From: Chrysomallon squamiferum
Lineage: Eukaryota > Mollusca > Gastropoda > Neomphalida > Peltospiridae
Reading direction: 5' to 3'
Length of the DNA stretch: 35,000 nt
NCBI GenBank assembly: GCA_012295275.1
Contig: CM022670.1
Location: forward strand, 27,936,381 to 27,971,380
Shown here one piece after another: positions 10,137 through 18,390 of this stretch (positions are counted from its first letter, which is position 1; every line of letters starts with the position of its first letter). Both the position numbers and the translations under genes were made by a program. Below the pieces are notes generated by a model that saw nothing but the letters and a program-made list of their open reading frames with translations, was not told the DNA's origin and did not search any database.

Positions 10137-11430
10137 AATCAGTATACATTAATTGCTTGCGTTTTAATAGCTGGGGATTTCCCACTTGATACAGACGAAA
10201 TATTGTCTCAGCCACTTTTTCAAAATCCATTCATTAAATATAAAAACAAATTATTATTATTTAGTTCTTTTATAAAAAGTGGAATAGTCAAAGTGGCTGA
10301 TATTGCTTATGAAGTAATACCAGGTTTTCTTCCTTTTACAGCTATTGTAGAAATTATTCATGAAAAATCTCCAGAATTATCCAAAAACCAAATTCATATA
10401 GCTTACAATGTTATTAAGAAATCACTTCCAGATGAATGGAAAAGTTCTATTAACAGAAATGCTAAAAAATTAACTTCTAATAAAGATTTATTTTTGTTTC
10501 AGAATAATGAAATGATAAATGTCAGTAAATTTACAGCTAAAATAATTTATTCTATTTTAATTTAAAAAAACTTTAAAGCACCAGCTTGTGAAGAAAAATG
10601 GAATGAGCTTGGTTTTAATATATTCTGGAGACCAGTTTGGAAATGGATACACTATAGTGATAAATTTACTGAATTTATAGACTTAGATTTTAGAATAGTT
10701 CATCATATAATATATACATATAACAAATTATATAAATATGGCAAAATCTCATCTAGTATATGTCCAGTGTGTTTGAAGGATGATGAAGATTTGTGCCATT
10801 TATTTTTGTATTGTGAAGAATTGAAGGAATTAATATCGATCTTTCATGAAATATGTATTTATATATTTAAGAAAACAGGGTTTTCTCTAGAACAATTAAA
10901 AAGATTATTAATATTTGGATGTTATCTCAAAATTGAAAATAGTACAATAGAATTTATTAATATTATTCTTTCAGTTTATAGAATAACAGTGTTCAAAAGG
11001 CGTGTAATAGCTCAAATGAAAGGAACAAATATCAATATAATACATTTTTTTAGAAATTATATGTATCAGTGCTTTAAAATCATTCTAAATCAATATCGTA
11101 TTCAAAACAAACTTTCAATTTTTATTAACAAATATGTTAAGAACAATATTTTCCTAGAACTAAAAGATGACATACTTATTTTCAAATATCCTTTGGAAAG
11201 CTACAAATAATCAATATAGATAAATCATGGAAATGGATAAAAGAATTAATACTATAAAATACTGTAAATATATATGAATATTCCGAATAAATAAGTATGC
11301 ATGCATGTGAGTGTGAATGAGTGTGACTGAGTGTGTGAGAGGAAATAGTTTTTGTTATTGTTATTTACAGCTGTAATGTTATTTTAATTGTGTACAACTG
11401 GTGATTATACTAATAAAGATAAAAAAAAAA
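10137..11430 (+). mobile_element. L1/Tx1-like non-LTR retrotransposon, copy 2 (5'-truncated)
   Basis: Only the C-terminal part of ORF2 (open from about 10137 to 11210 apart from one stop) and the 3' UTR (11211-11430) remain. The 3' end, TACTAATAAAGAT followed by ten A, joins tRNA-Cys nucleotide 21 (GAGC) at 11431 with no spacer. The exact 5' end is unsure. The frame opens at 10137 and reads AGDF at 10170-10181, but retrotransposon homology is clear only from about 10190. It is less decayed than copy 1, so probably younger. Confidence 0.85.
10143..11210 (+). pseudogene. Retrotransposon ORF2 C-terminal fragment (one in-frame stop)
   Basis: One reading frame runs about 355 codons, broken only by TAA at 10563-10565; the parts on each side are in the same frame. 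ILSQPLFQNPFIKY (about 10200-10241) is typical of the region after the reverse transcriptase fingers/palm in L1/Tx1-type ORF2. A Cys/His segment, C-x2-C-x8-H-x4-C, lies at 10761-10814 and matches the zinc-finger-like domain at the C-terminus of such proteins. The fragment ends with a normal TAA at 11208-11210. No reverse transcriptase core or endonuclease is present, so it is 5'-truncated. Confidence 0.8.
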
Positions 11431-11482
11431 GAGCATTCGACTGCAGATCGAGAGGTCCCTGGTTCGAACCCGGGTGTCCCCT
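11431..11482 (+). pseudogene. tRNA-Cys 3' part beginning exactly at nucleotide 21
   Basis: From GAGCATTCG to the final T this is identical in sequence to intact copy 5. Only nucleotides 1-20 are missing, replaced by the poly(A) end of LINE copy 2. The B box is intact but the A box is lost. The lack of further mutation suggests a recent event. Confidence 0.92.
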
Positions 11483-11647
11483 AACTGTGGTTATTTTATT
11501 TACTTTAAAGTCATTATTATTGAAATTTTTAAATTTGGTATTATTTATTTATTTATTTATAATTAATTTTTTTTTTTTTTTTTTACTTTTATTTAAAAAA
11601 CAACAACAAAAAAATAACTAAATAATATGTAAAATTATACATAGGTG

Positions 11648-12898
11648 TAAGGTGGGAGTAATTCTGGTCCCCAGGGTCTATACCGTTCTGTCCACACTTC
11701 TGGAATTTCGTCGATATAAACAGAACCTTCCTATCTCTCTTTAGAACAAAGGATGTAGGTAATCAACCATTTACATGTGAAGTATAGTGGCCATGAAAGT
11801 AGTGAAAACAACAAGGTTGTAAAAAAAAGTGCATTTTGAGGTTTCAAAAATGGGTGTTATTTCTTTAGTTCTATAGACATAAGGTTAGTTGATAACTTAT
11901 AACAGGTAAACATATAATCAGTTATTAATTTCAGCAAAAGAAACTTTTGGTAATTAGGCAAGGAGTATGTGTTTTGTTTTACTCCACCACGTGGTGCAAT
12001 TCTGGCCCCCAAGGATGGGGTAAATCCGGCCCCTGTATGTGATGCTTTTGTTTTGGCATTGTTATAGTCCATTCTGAGTTTTATTTCAGTTTTTTTAATC
12101 AACTGAAAGTCCATAGTCCATCTGGTGGGGCTCGTCGTCAAACCTCAAATAAAATCAGGAGGATGAGGTATGCGAGGCACTGACAGAAGAAGAAAGTGTC
12201 GAGAGGTATGAAGAAGAGTTGGCAGAGAAGAAGAAGAAGGTGAGAAAGGCAAAGAAAGAACAGAAGAAGATACCAAAGGCAAAACGGCAGCTGAATTTGA
12301 ATTCTACAGCAGAACCGGTGGACGCAGTCAAAGAAAACGTCGGTGCTGACGAGCCTGAACTAGAAGACAGAGATGTAGTAGATATACAAGAAAAATGTGA
12401 ACTCTATGGCAGAGTTGATGATGGGATGATCATAGGATGTGATGGGTGCCCAAATTAGTATTGTCTAGATCGCAAACCTGTAAATCCCAGCTGGTGCGGA
12501 CTTGAAAGATATTGTATTCCTGTGTGTTATTTACCAACAGGTTTAGTTTATTGAAGTGTTGAATCTGATTTGTATTATGATTAGGACTAATTATTAGTAG
12601 TAGACAATTACTGCAATAATCAATACAACAAATGTGAGGACTAAAATCCATCCACCATGACTGTGGGTGCCAGATTTAACCCAAATCATCAGGACAAATC
12701 TGACCACTGAAAACAAGTTTTAACCTGGTTCCCATTTCAAAAGTATAAACACTATGCATATGATGTTTGTGTTTACTGAAGCAAAACTACATGTACTAAA
12801 CATTATTCACTCCATTTTGTTGTTTCCTTTTGTCTGTGAAGCTGTAAGTGAGGTTGAATGGAAAAGGGGCCAGAATTACCCCCACCTTACCCCAATTC
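11648..12898. mobile_element. DNA transposon with terminal inverted repeats, decayed
   Basis: The left end has AAGGTGGGAGTAATTCTGG followed by TCCCC (from about 11648). The right end (to about 12898), read in reverse, has AAGGTGGGGGTAATTCTGG followed by CCCC. That is an inverted repeat of about 27-29 bp with few mismatches. Further copies of the motif lie inside, for example GCAATTCTGGCCCCC near 11996 and GGGGTAAATCCGGCCCC near 12017. The element lies in the spacer after the 11431 tRNA remnant. Removing it leaves a spacing of about 510 bp to the next tRNA remnant, close to the array unit. Target-site duplication is not clear. Superfamily undetermined; a pogo/Tigger-like element would fit the coding remnant. 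Confidence 0.75.
12147..12580 (+). pseudogene. Transposase C-terminal remnant with PHD-like cysteine motif
   Basis: The frame is open from about 12147. A strongly acidic/lysine-rich stretch (EEESVERYEEEL, then KKKKVRKAKKEQKK) is followed by about 60 mixed residues and IIGCDGCPN at 12430-12456. The next codon is TAG (12457-12459), after which the same frame reads YCLDRKPVNPSWC. PHD-like fingers and some transposase C-termini have CDxC-x-x-W at this point, so TAG is probably a mutated TGG. The position inside the inverted repeats makes it part of the transposon. No catalytic DDE domain is left. Confidence 0.5.
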
Positions 12899-12945
12899 AT
12901 CGATTACTGTGCTAAAAGTCTGTATATTAATAGTAAATACAAAAG

Positions 12946-12948
<3 letters not shown>

Positions 12949-13007
<59 letters not shown>
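12949..13007. repeat. (ATA)n microsatellite
   Basis: Perfect ATA/AAT run in the tRNA-array spacer, just right of the transposon. Confidence 0.95.
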
Positions 13008-13008
<1 letters not shown>

Positions 13009-13179
13009 GCAAAACCATTGTTCTTTTCTTCTTCGATGTTTCATTTATTATTTTGAACAAAAGGTACGTGAACAAACACCGAGAGATCTTAAAAACCTTT
13101 ACAGTGAGTGACACGTGTATTTCGTGTCAAAATGGACCAGCACGGACTTCGTAGCTGTCATCATTACTCTTACGGTGTA

Positions 13180-13221
13180 GGGATATAGCTCAGGTCCCTG
13201 GTTTGAACCCATGTGTCCCCT
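13180..13221 (+). pseudogene. tRNA-Cys with 29-bp internal deletion
   Basis: GGGATATAGCTCAG is joined directly to GTCCCTGGTTTGAACCC. Tally against the intact gene: one leading G and 29 bp from the D-loop to the anticodon stem are missing. An AG at both edges of the deletion is a possible micro-homology. The anticodon is lost, so it is non-functional. It is the last recognisable unit of the array. Confidence 0.9.
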
Positions 13222-13253
13222 CTATAATGTTTTATAAATTATTTAATATATAC

Positions 13254-13258
<5 letters not shown>

Positions 13259-13285
<27 letters not shown>
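13259..13285. repeat. poly(T) run
   Basis: About 27 T in a row, 40 bp after the last tRNA remnant. Confidence 0.9.
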
Positions 13286-13291
<6 letters not shown>

Positions 13292-13509
13292 TGTTAATAT
13301 GATCTTTTAATTATTACTTGTATGGTCTTTAACGCTTATATTTCTATACCCAGTTTTAAAACAAAACCGAAAAGTGAAAATGTATAGAGTGGTCAGTCTA
13401 TAAATGTGTGATGGGAGAGGGAACTGATAAAAAGAAGTAATTTTAAAAATGTTTGGGTCGTAAACTACACATGATAAACTATCCGAACAGACATACGATA
13501 CATTTCATG

Positions 13510-13550
<41 letters not shown>
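13510..13550. repeat. poly(A) run
   Basis: About 41 consecutive A. No retrotransposon or SINE body was recognised directly upstream. Confidence 0.9.
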
Positions 13551-13554
<4 letters not shown>

Positions 13555-13741
13555 AAGGAAAAAGGAAAAAAGAATAAATAACACGCTTGATTTCACCAGA
13601 CGTACAACTGAGCTTTTAGTTAAGTGGGTGGCTCGTTTGATCTTCTGTCCTTGAAAGAAACCAGGAAACTTCCTTACGAATTGATTCAAAACATTTCCAG
13701 AGTGCGGCCCAGCTAAAGTTCAGCTAGGGTGAGATATGTAG

Positions 13742-13900
13742 TGACGTAATCCGGATTTCCTCTCAAGCTTCTGTTGAAATCAGTTTACATCAACTTTTAA
13801 AAATAGAAAAGTGGGAATGGGCCCGGATCGAAGGATTATATAAATTACCGATAGGTCGGATGAAAAATCAAAACACAAATATTCCTCAAAGGTGAAAAGA
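13742..13900 (+). promoter_or_regulatory. Promoter of the copy-2 small gene: CRE-like, MEF2-like and TATA elements
   Basis: TGACGTAA at 13742-13749 (CRE/ATF-like) is followed by CCGGATTTCCT at 13751-13761. TTAAAAATAG at 13797-13806 fits the MEF2 consensus, and TATATAAA lies at 13837-13844. CCTCAAAGGTGAAAAG near 13884 is matched by CCCTCAAGGAGAAAA in the other copy. Transcription probably starts near 13870, about 25-30 bp after the TATA box. Element spacings (CRE to MEF2 about 55 bp, MEF2 to TATA 40 bp) nearly equal those of the minus-strand promoter at 1925-2050. Confidence 0.7.
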
Positions 13901-13977
13901 AGTAAAAGTGACCGAAAACCTCAGTTAAATATTTTTACCAGAACACAACAGTAAATTTAAGTCAGTCTGCACATAAT

Positions 13978-14147
13978 ATGTCTATTGTTTTACCAGCCAG
14001 TTTAAAGATGAATATGGAAATGCTGACACACAGCTACAACGACGTCAATGATATGATGAAGACCACTCAAACAACGTGCACAGCTGCTGGTGTCGGTGGT
14101 GAAAAGGATTACACTGCTGAAAAACTCTACAGACATGGTGACAACAT
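13978..14147 (+). CDS. Small unknown gene (MSIVLPA family, copy 2), exon 1
   Basis: ATG at 13978 follows the TATA box by 134 bp. The exon codes for 56 complete residues plus two bases, beginning MSIVLPASLKMNMEML, with many M, T and polar residues and one cysteine (in TTCTAAG). The donor AACAT|GTAAGC at 14147/14148 matches consensus. Without splicing the frame ends two codons later (ATG TAA). There is no signal peptide, membrane segment or known domain. The first exon is almost the same length as that of its paralogue at 1605-1773. Confidence 0.75.
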
Positions 14148-14265
14148 GTAAGCAAAGTTTTACCTTAATTAAGCCGTGTGTGTGTATTTATGTTTTTGTG
14201 TAATCATGTTCTTGTACGAAAGCGATGAATATATGTATTTAATAGATAAATTCGTACAGTTTTCA

Positions 14266-14291
14266 GTGTGTGTGTGTGTGTGTGTGTGTGT
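14266..14291. repeat. (GT)n microsatellite in the small-gene intron
   Basis: GT run inside the intron; a (TA)n run follows at 14369-14391. Confidence 0.9.
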
Positions 14292-14361
14292 TTACGTATG
14301 TATTATACTTTTAAAAACACAAACTAAAGAAACAATTAATTATAAACAGAAAACTGATATA

Positions 14362-14393
<32 letters not shown>

Positions 14394-14478
14394 TTAAGAG
14401 ATCAACATTATTTTTAATCAATTAAAATTATTTTGACGACTGAAATTTTAAAAACATCTTTGTTTTGTATTTTTGCAG

Positions 14479-14506
14479 GCTTGTGTACAAAACACAGATG
14501 AACTAA
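14479..14506 (+). CDS. Small unknown gene (MSIVLPA family, copy 2), exon 2
   Basis: The acceptor TTTTTGCAG ends at 14478. The two bases left from exon 1 are completed to ATG, then the frame reads LVYKTQMN and stops at TAA 14504-14506, giving a 65-residue protein. The intron (14148-14478, 331 bp) holds a GT run and a TA run. The 3' UTR is about 100 bp to the AATAAA signal. TATA box, canonical intron and polyA signal together support a real transcribed gene of unknown function. Confidence 0.7.
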
Positions 14507-14594
14507 AACATGCAGAGGACAGAGCGACGCACGGACAAACAAGTTTGATGTATGAGGACAGTGATCTACTGGCAACAGTGACTGTGTGTTTTCT

Positions 14595-14600
14595 AATAAA
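14595..14600 (+). terminator. PolyA signal AATAAA of the small gene
   Basis: Canonical AATAAA 89 bp after the stop codon, followed by a GT-containing stretch. Confidence 0.65.
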
Positions 14601-14836
14601 CGTCAAAACTGTCTGAACGTGCGGAGACTGCTGTTTTAGACTACCAGTACTTTACAGCCTTACAAAATGCCCCCAGAAGGCGATGAATGCAGTTTCGTGG
14701 TTTATAAATGATGATATGAAAGTGTTTTACTGAGACCGCCTCTAACCCAACTAGCGTGTGTTGAGAACTTTTCTTAGTCTAGAAAATAATCAGTTTTTTT
14801 TTCTTTATTTTTTTATTAGCGATTGGTATTAATATT

Positions 14837-14940
14837 ATGTTTGTATGTATGTACGTATGTATACTTGCATGTATGTATGTGCGTCCGTATGTATGTAAGC
14901 ATGCGTGTATTTATTTATTTATTTATCGATTCATTCATTT
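14837..14940. repeat. (GTAT)n and (TTTA)n microsatellite
   Basis: Imperfect GTAT units followed by TTTA units. No gene seen in 14610-15100. Confidence 0.85.
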
Positions 14941-15150
14941 ATTTTTCATCTGGGAAACATTTCATTGGTTAATTTATTTTTCTTGGTCATTTTTTAATAT
15001 TTTATATATACACACGTTTTTTCATGTCATTTCATTCGCCTGCTCATTCATTGACATTATTTATTATAACATTTTCTCATTGAAAACACAAAACTGTCTC
15101 AACATAAATCAGCCATGAAAATATGTTGTGAACTTGTCTAGTCTCAAAAC

Positions 15151-15153
<3 letters not shown>

Positions 15154-15186
<33 letters not shown>

Positions 15187-15460
15187 TTATTTATTTATTT
15201 ACATTTACATTTGTTTATTATTTATATTTTCTTTTATATATTTTTGTTCTTTCTTTATTTATTTATACTTAATTTTATATATTATTTATATTTTCTATAT
15301 ATTTGTTGTTCTTTCTTTCTTTCTTTCTTTTCTTTGTTTTTCTAATTACATTTATTTATTATTTATATTTTCTTTTATATGTTTTCGTCTTTCTTTCTTT
15401 CTTCCTTTTTTCTTTCCTTTTATTCCTTCCTTCTTTCTTTCTTTATTTATTTAAGGGATA
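15154..15460. repeat. (TTTA)n/(TTTC)n compound microsatellite
   Basis: TTTA array passing into TTTC/TTCC stretches. The Phe/Leu/Tyr-rich open frames here are translations of it. 15470-15930 is AT-rich with no gene seen. Confidence 0.9.
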
Positions 15461-15940
15461 GAAAATAATTAGGATGAAGAAAATGTGACTGTTGAAAACA
15501 AATTTAAAAGTGACATTTAATTATGTTCAGTGTTATTGTATGCGCTATATTGTATATTCTTCAGTTTATTTATTTATATGTTGTTGTTGTTACCTGCTTT
15601 TTACAGGTGTTTGAATATTGTATTATTTACTTATTTATTAAGGTGTCAACCTTTTTATTTTTTCCTTTTATATTTACACTGTTTATTTTTTATTGTTTTT
15701 ACTCGTTTTGACAAATAAAACATTTATTTATATAGTTGCCTGTATTTATTTTTTATTTATTTATTTAGCTGTTGCACGTTGATTCTGAAATATTAACTGA
15801 ACATTTCTGATAATATGTTGAGGAATTTAAAAAACGAAGAAGAAAATAACCAAAACTGAATTCTTTGTATGGTTTATCAAAGTGAATTTTAATAATGAAA
15901 TGAATTATAATTGTTTGTAAACTATTCATAATCGACGAAC

Positions 15941-15961
15941 ACACACACACACACACACACA
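15941..15961. repeat. (CA)n microsatellite
   Basis: Short CA run, followed at 15990-16070 by imperfect GTATGCAC-type repeats. Confidence 0.85.
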
Positions 15962-16232
15962 ACACATTCAATATTTTGCATATTAATAAATATATATGTG
16001 TATGTACGCACGTATGCACGTAAGCATGTAAGGACACGTGTATACATGCACTTAAACACGTATGCACATTTGTTAGGTGTGATAATTACACAGTTTTGTA
16101 CTGACTGTGTAAGAAAACTAACCCGCGGAACAAAATACCGTACCTACTAACGCTTCACTGTAATTGTGTACGGAAGTGTTTACAACGTTCTGCTTAAGAA
16201 ATCGAGAATCGCGCTGTAGCCTGTTTTGCTTG

Positions 16233-16300
16233 TGGGTGTGCGTGTGTGCGTGTGTGTGTGTGTGTGTGTGCGTGTGTGTGTATGCGTGTTCGTGTTTGCA
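16233..16300. repeat. (GT)n microsatellite
   Basis: GT run with GC interruptions. The stretch 16590-16860 between this and the next CA array is less AT-rich and non-repetitive, but shows no coding frame I can support. Confidence 0.85.
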
Positions 16301-16899
16301 TATATATGTACGATAATATTTGCTTGTTACCGCAACTGCCGTTCAGTCATTTTGTATCGTAAAAGACTTAAATGTTCCAGGGAACGTTATTATTATTATT
16401 ATTATTTATTTTTAATATAAAATTTGAAGAAAGAAAGGATAAATACTACTACTACTACTAATAATAATATAAACAACTAAATGAACTGGATAAATATTAC
16501 AACAGTTAAGTACATTGTGATCAGATTATTATATTATTATTATTATTATTTTCATTGTTGTTGTTGTTGTTGTTTTTATTATTGTTGTTTTGTGTTTTCG
16601 TTCATTAAATACCACCTCCGTGTCAGCACGGATGTGTTATGAATTAAATGAATGAACAAAGCCTCATTGTTCACCTGTATTCTGCTCGGAATCCGCGTCA
16701 ACGCGATTTTCAGTGTGAATGAAAACAGGATTCCCGCCGGCTATTTCACGCTAATTCGGAAGTTATAAAGTGTCGAACACACTCATAGATCAGTCTGGTC
16801 TTCCTACAGGACTGTCCTTGTTTCGTACCGGACATAGTGTACGTCATGTCCTTTCTACTCGAAAATGTCATTCAGCTGTTGGAAATTACATATATATAT

Positions 16900-16944
<45 letters not shown>

Positions 16945-16989
16945 TGAATATCTATCTATTACTCCAATTACTTGTCATTATTTATTAAC

Positions 16990-17038
<49 letters not shown>
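16900..17038. repeat. (CA)n followed by (TTA)n microsatellite
   Basis: CA run at 16900-16940 and TTA run at 16989-17037, then ATC-type repeats to about 17135. Confidence 0.9.
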
Positions 17039-17039
<1 letters not shown>

Positions 17040-17279
17040 TTCGTCATCATTGTCATCATCATCATCATCACAATTTTTCTTACTCCTATTCTTCATGTTA
17101 TGTTGACGATGATGATGTTGATGACGACGACGCTGATAACAGTGATGACGAAGCACCGATTGAATAATTTGTTAAATAACGTGTACTGACTGAAATAATA
17201 TCTATTTAATTATGTTAAAACGCTTGAATAAGAATTTTTTTTTTTTTAAATAATTAAAATAAAAATCACAAAAAAAAAC

Positions 17280-17460
17280 ACGCTTTTTAATTACGATATT
17301 ACACGTGAATAATAAAACGTCACGCTGTTTAATCAAACATTACACACTAATGAGAAAACGTCACGTTTTTTAATTACAAGTGAACAACGTCAAACAGAAC
17401 TACAACGTAACAAGAAAACAACGTAACGCTGTTTAATCTGAACATTATCTTGAAATAACC
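17280..17460. repeat. Degenerate short tandem repeat with ACGTCACG(C/T)TGTTTAAT core
   Basis: Related segments occur near 17278, 17318, 17358 and 17422. They share AAAACGTCACG or ACGTAACG, then (C/T)TGTTTAAT or TTTTTTAAT, then an ACATTA-like tail. Old, imperfect repeat. Confidence 0.5.
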
Positions 17461-17478
17461 AAACACGTTAATTAAGAA

Positions 17479-17540
17479 ACATTAGGCAGCTTAACCATAG
17501 CATCACACTTAAAATAAAGAGTAACAATTCTATAATAAAA
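17479..17540. repeat. Old dispersed duplicate, copy a
   Basis: GAAACATTAGGCAGCTTAAC... and its tail AAATAAAGAGTAACAATTCT match 17931-17985 with gaps (GAAACATCAGGCAGTTAATT... AAAACTAAAGATTCT). Origin unknown. Confidence 0.45.
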
Positions 17541-17930
17541 ACACATACTGTTTCTCCATTGAAAAAGGCAGATGGATAAAAAAAAAAAAAAAAAATGTTT
17601 GGCATTAGAATATGTTGTCCATGTAAAAATAATGAAACTGCTGATTTTCTTTAATTTTTCTCAAAAAAAAAAAAAAAAAAGTTCTGCCAGTACAGACCAA
17701 ATTAAACTTAAAAAGCATTTTAATTGTAAAAACACTCGTGTTCTTTGAAAGCTGGTTATTTTCTGCAAAACAAATTATGAATATTCATAGGTCCCAAGGC
17801 TGAAATATATGTTTTTATGAGTTTTACTTTACTTTGCTCGTCTGTAAAAATAAGTAAAAAAAGTTCAGTACAGTTCAGTTGAATAATTTAATTATAACAT
17901 TATTTAAAAATAACATTTGACGTGAATGCA

Positions 17931-17985
17931 GAAACATCAGGCAGTTAATTATAACATTATACTAAAATAAAAACTAAAGATTCTA
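17931..17985. repeat. Old dispersed duplicate, copy b
   Basis: Partner of 17479-17540, about 450 bp away in direct orientation. Confidence 0.45.
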
Positions 17986-18059
17986 AAATGATGACTACAG
18001 AATTTTAATGTATGTATGTATGTATGTATGTGTGTGTATATATATATATATATATATTT

Positions 18060-18390
18060 CAAAGAAATGCTCAGACAAAGCTAATGCAATATCGGAAAAT
18101 ACTTTCACCCAAGACACTTTATTAGTTAATACGAGTAAGTACGCTAAAGAAAAACCTGACAGATTTTATGAATACTGCTTGCTGTGTATAGCTATGTATA
18201 GCCGATTCGTTCATCACATGCTGCAAAATGGGTCACTATCAGATATCTTTTCAGAAGACCCTCGGTTGTTGAACACAGATGATATTTTTTTGTTTGTTTG
18301 TTTTGTTATTGCTATTAAATCAGCTATGGCTTATAATGTTATTTGTATATCCTTCCTCGATATTAGTGTTATAATGAATTTGTTTGCTTA
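18060..18390 (+). other. Non-repetitive open frame, possible unidentified exon
   Basis: After a GT/TA run, the frame stays open with ordinary amino-acid composition for about 110 residues. It includes KPDRFYEYCLLCIAMYS and DIFSEDPRLLNTDD, before running into TTTA and GTA repeats. I recognise no family. There is no start codon in a convincing place. A splice acceptor near 18061 (TTTCAAAG) and the lack of a clear donor make it weak. It could be an exon, an old transposon piece or chance. Confidence 0.25.

Noticed and set aside
10170-10184. AGDF at the start of LINE copy 2 as an endonuclease GDFN motif, or GGGGAT at 10173-10178 as the first bases of the lost tRNA 5' half
   Set aside because: Both are too short. 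The next residues are from the ORF2 C-terminal region, and the distance from conserved spacer sequence does not fix a tRNA start there.
11857-12141. 94-residue minus-strand frame
   Set aside because: Lies inside the inverted-repeat transposon and reads its end-related motifs backwards; the plus strand carries the transposase-like remnant.
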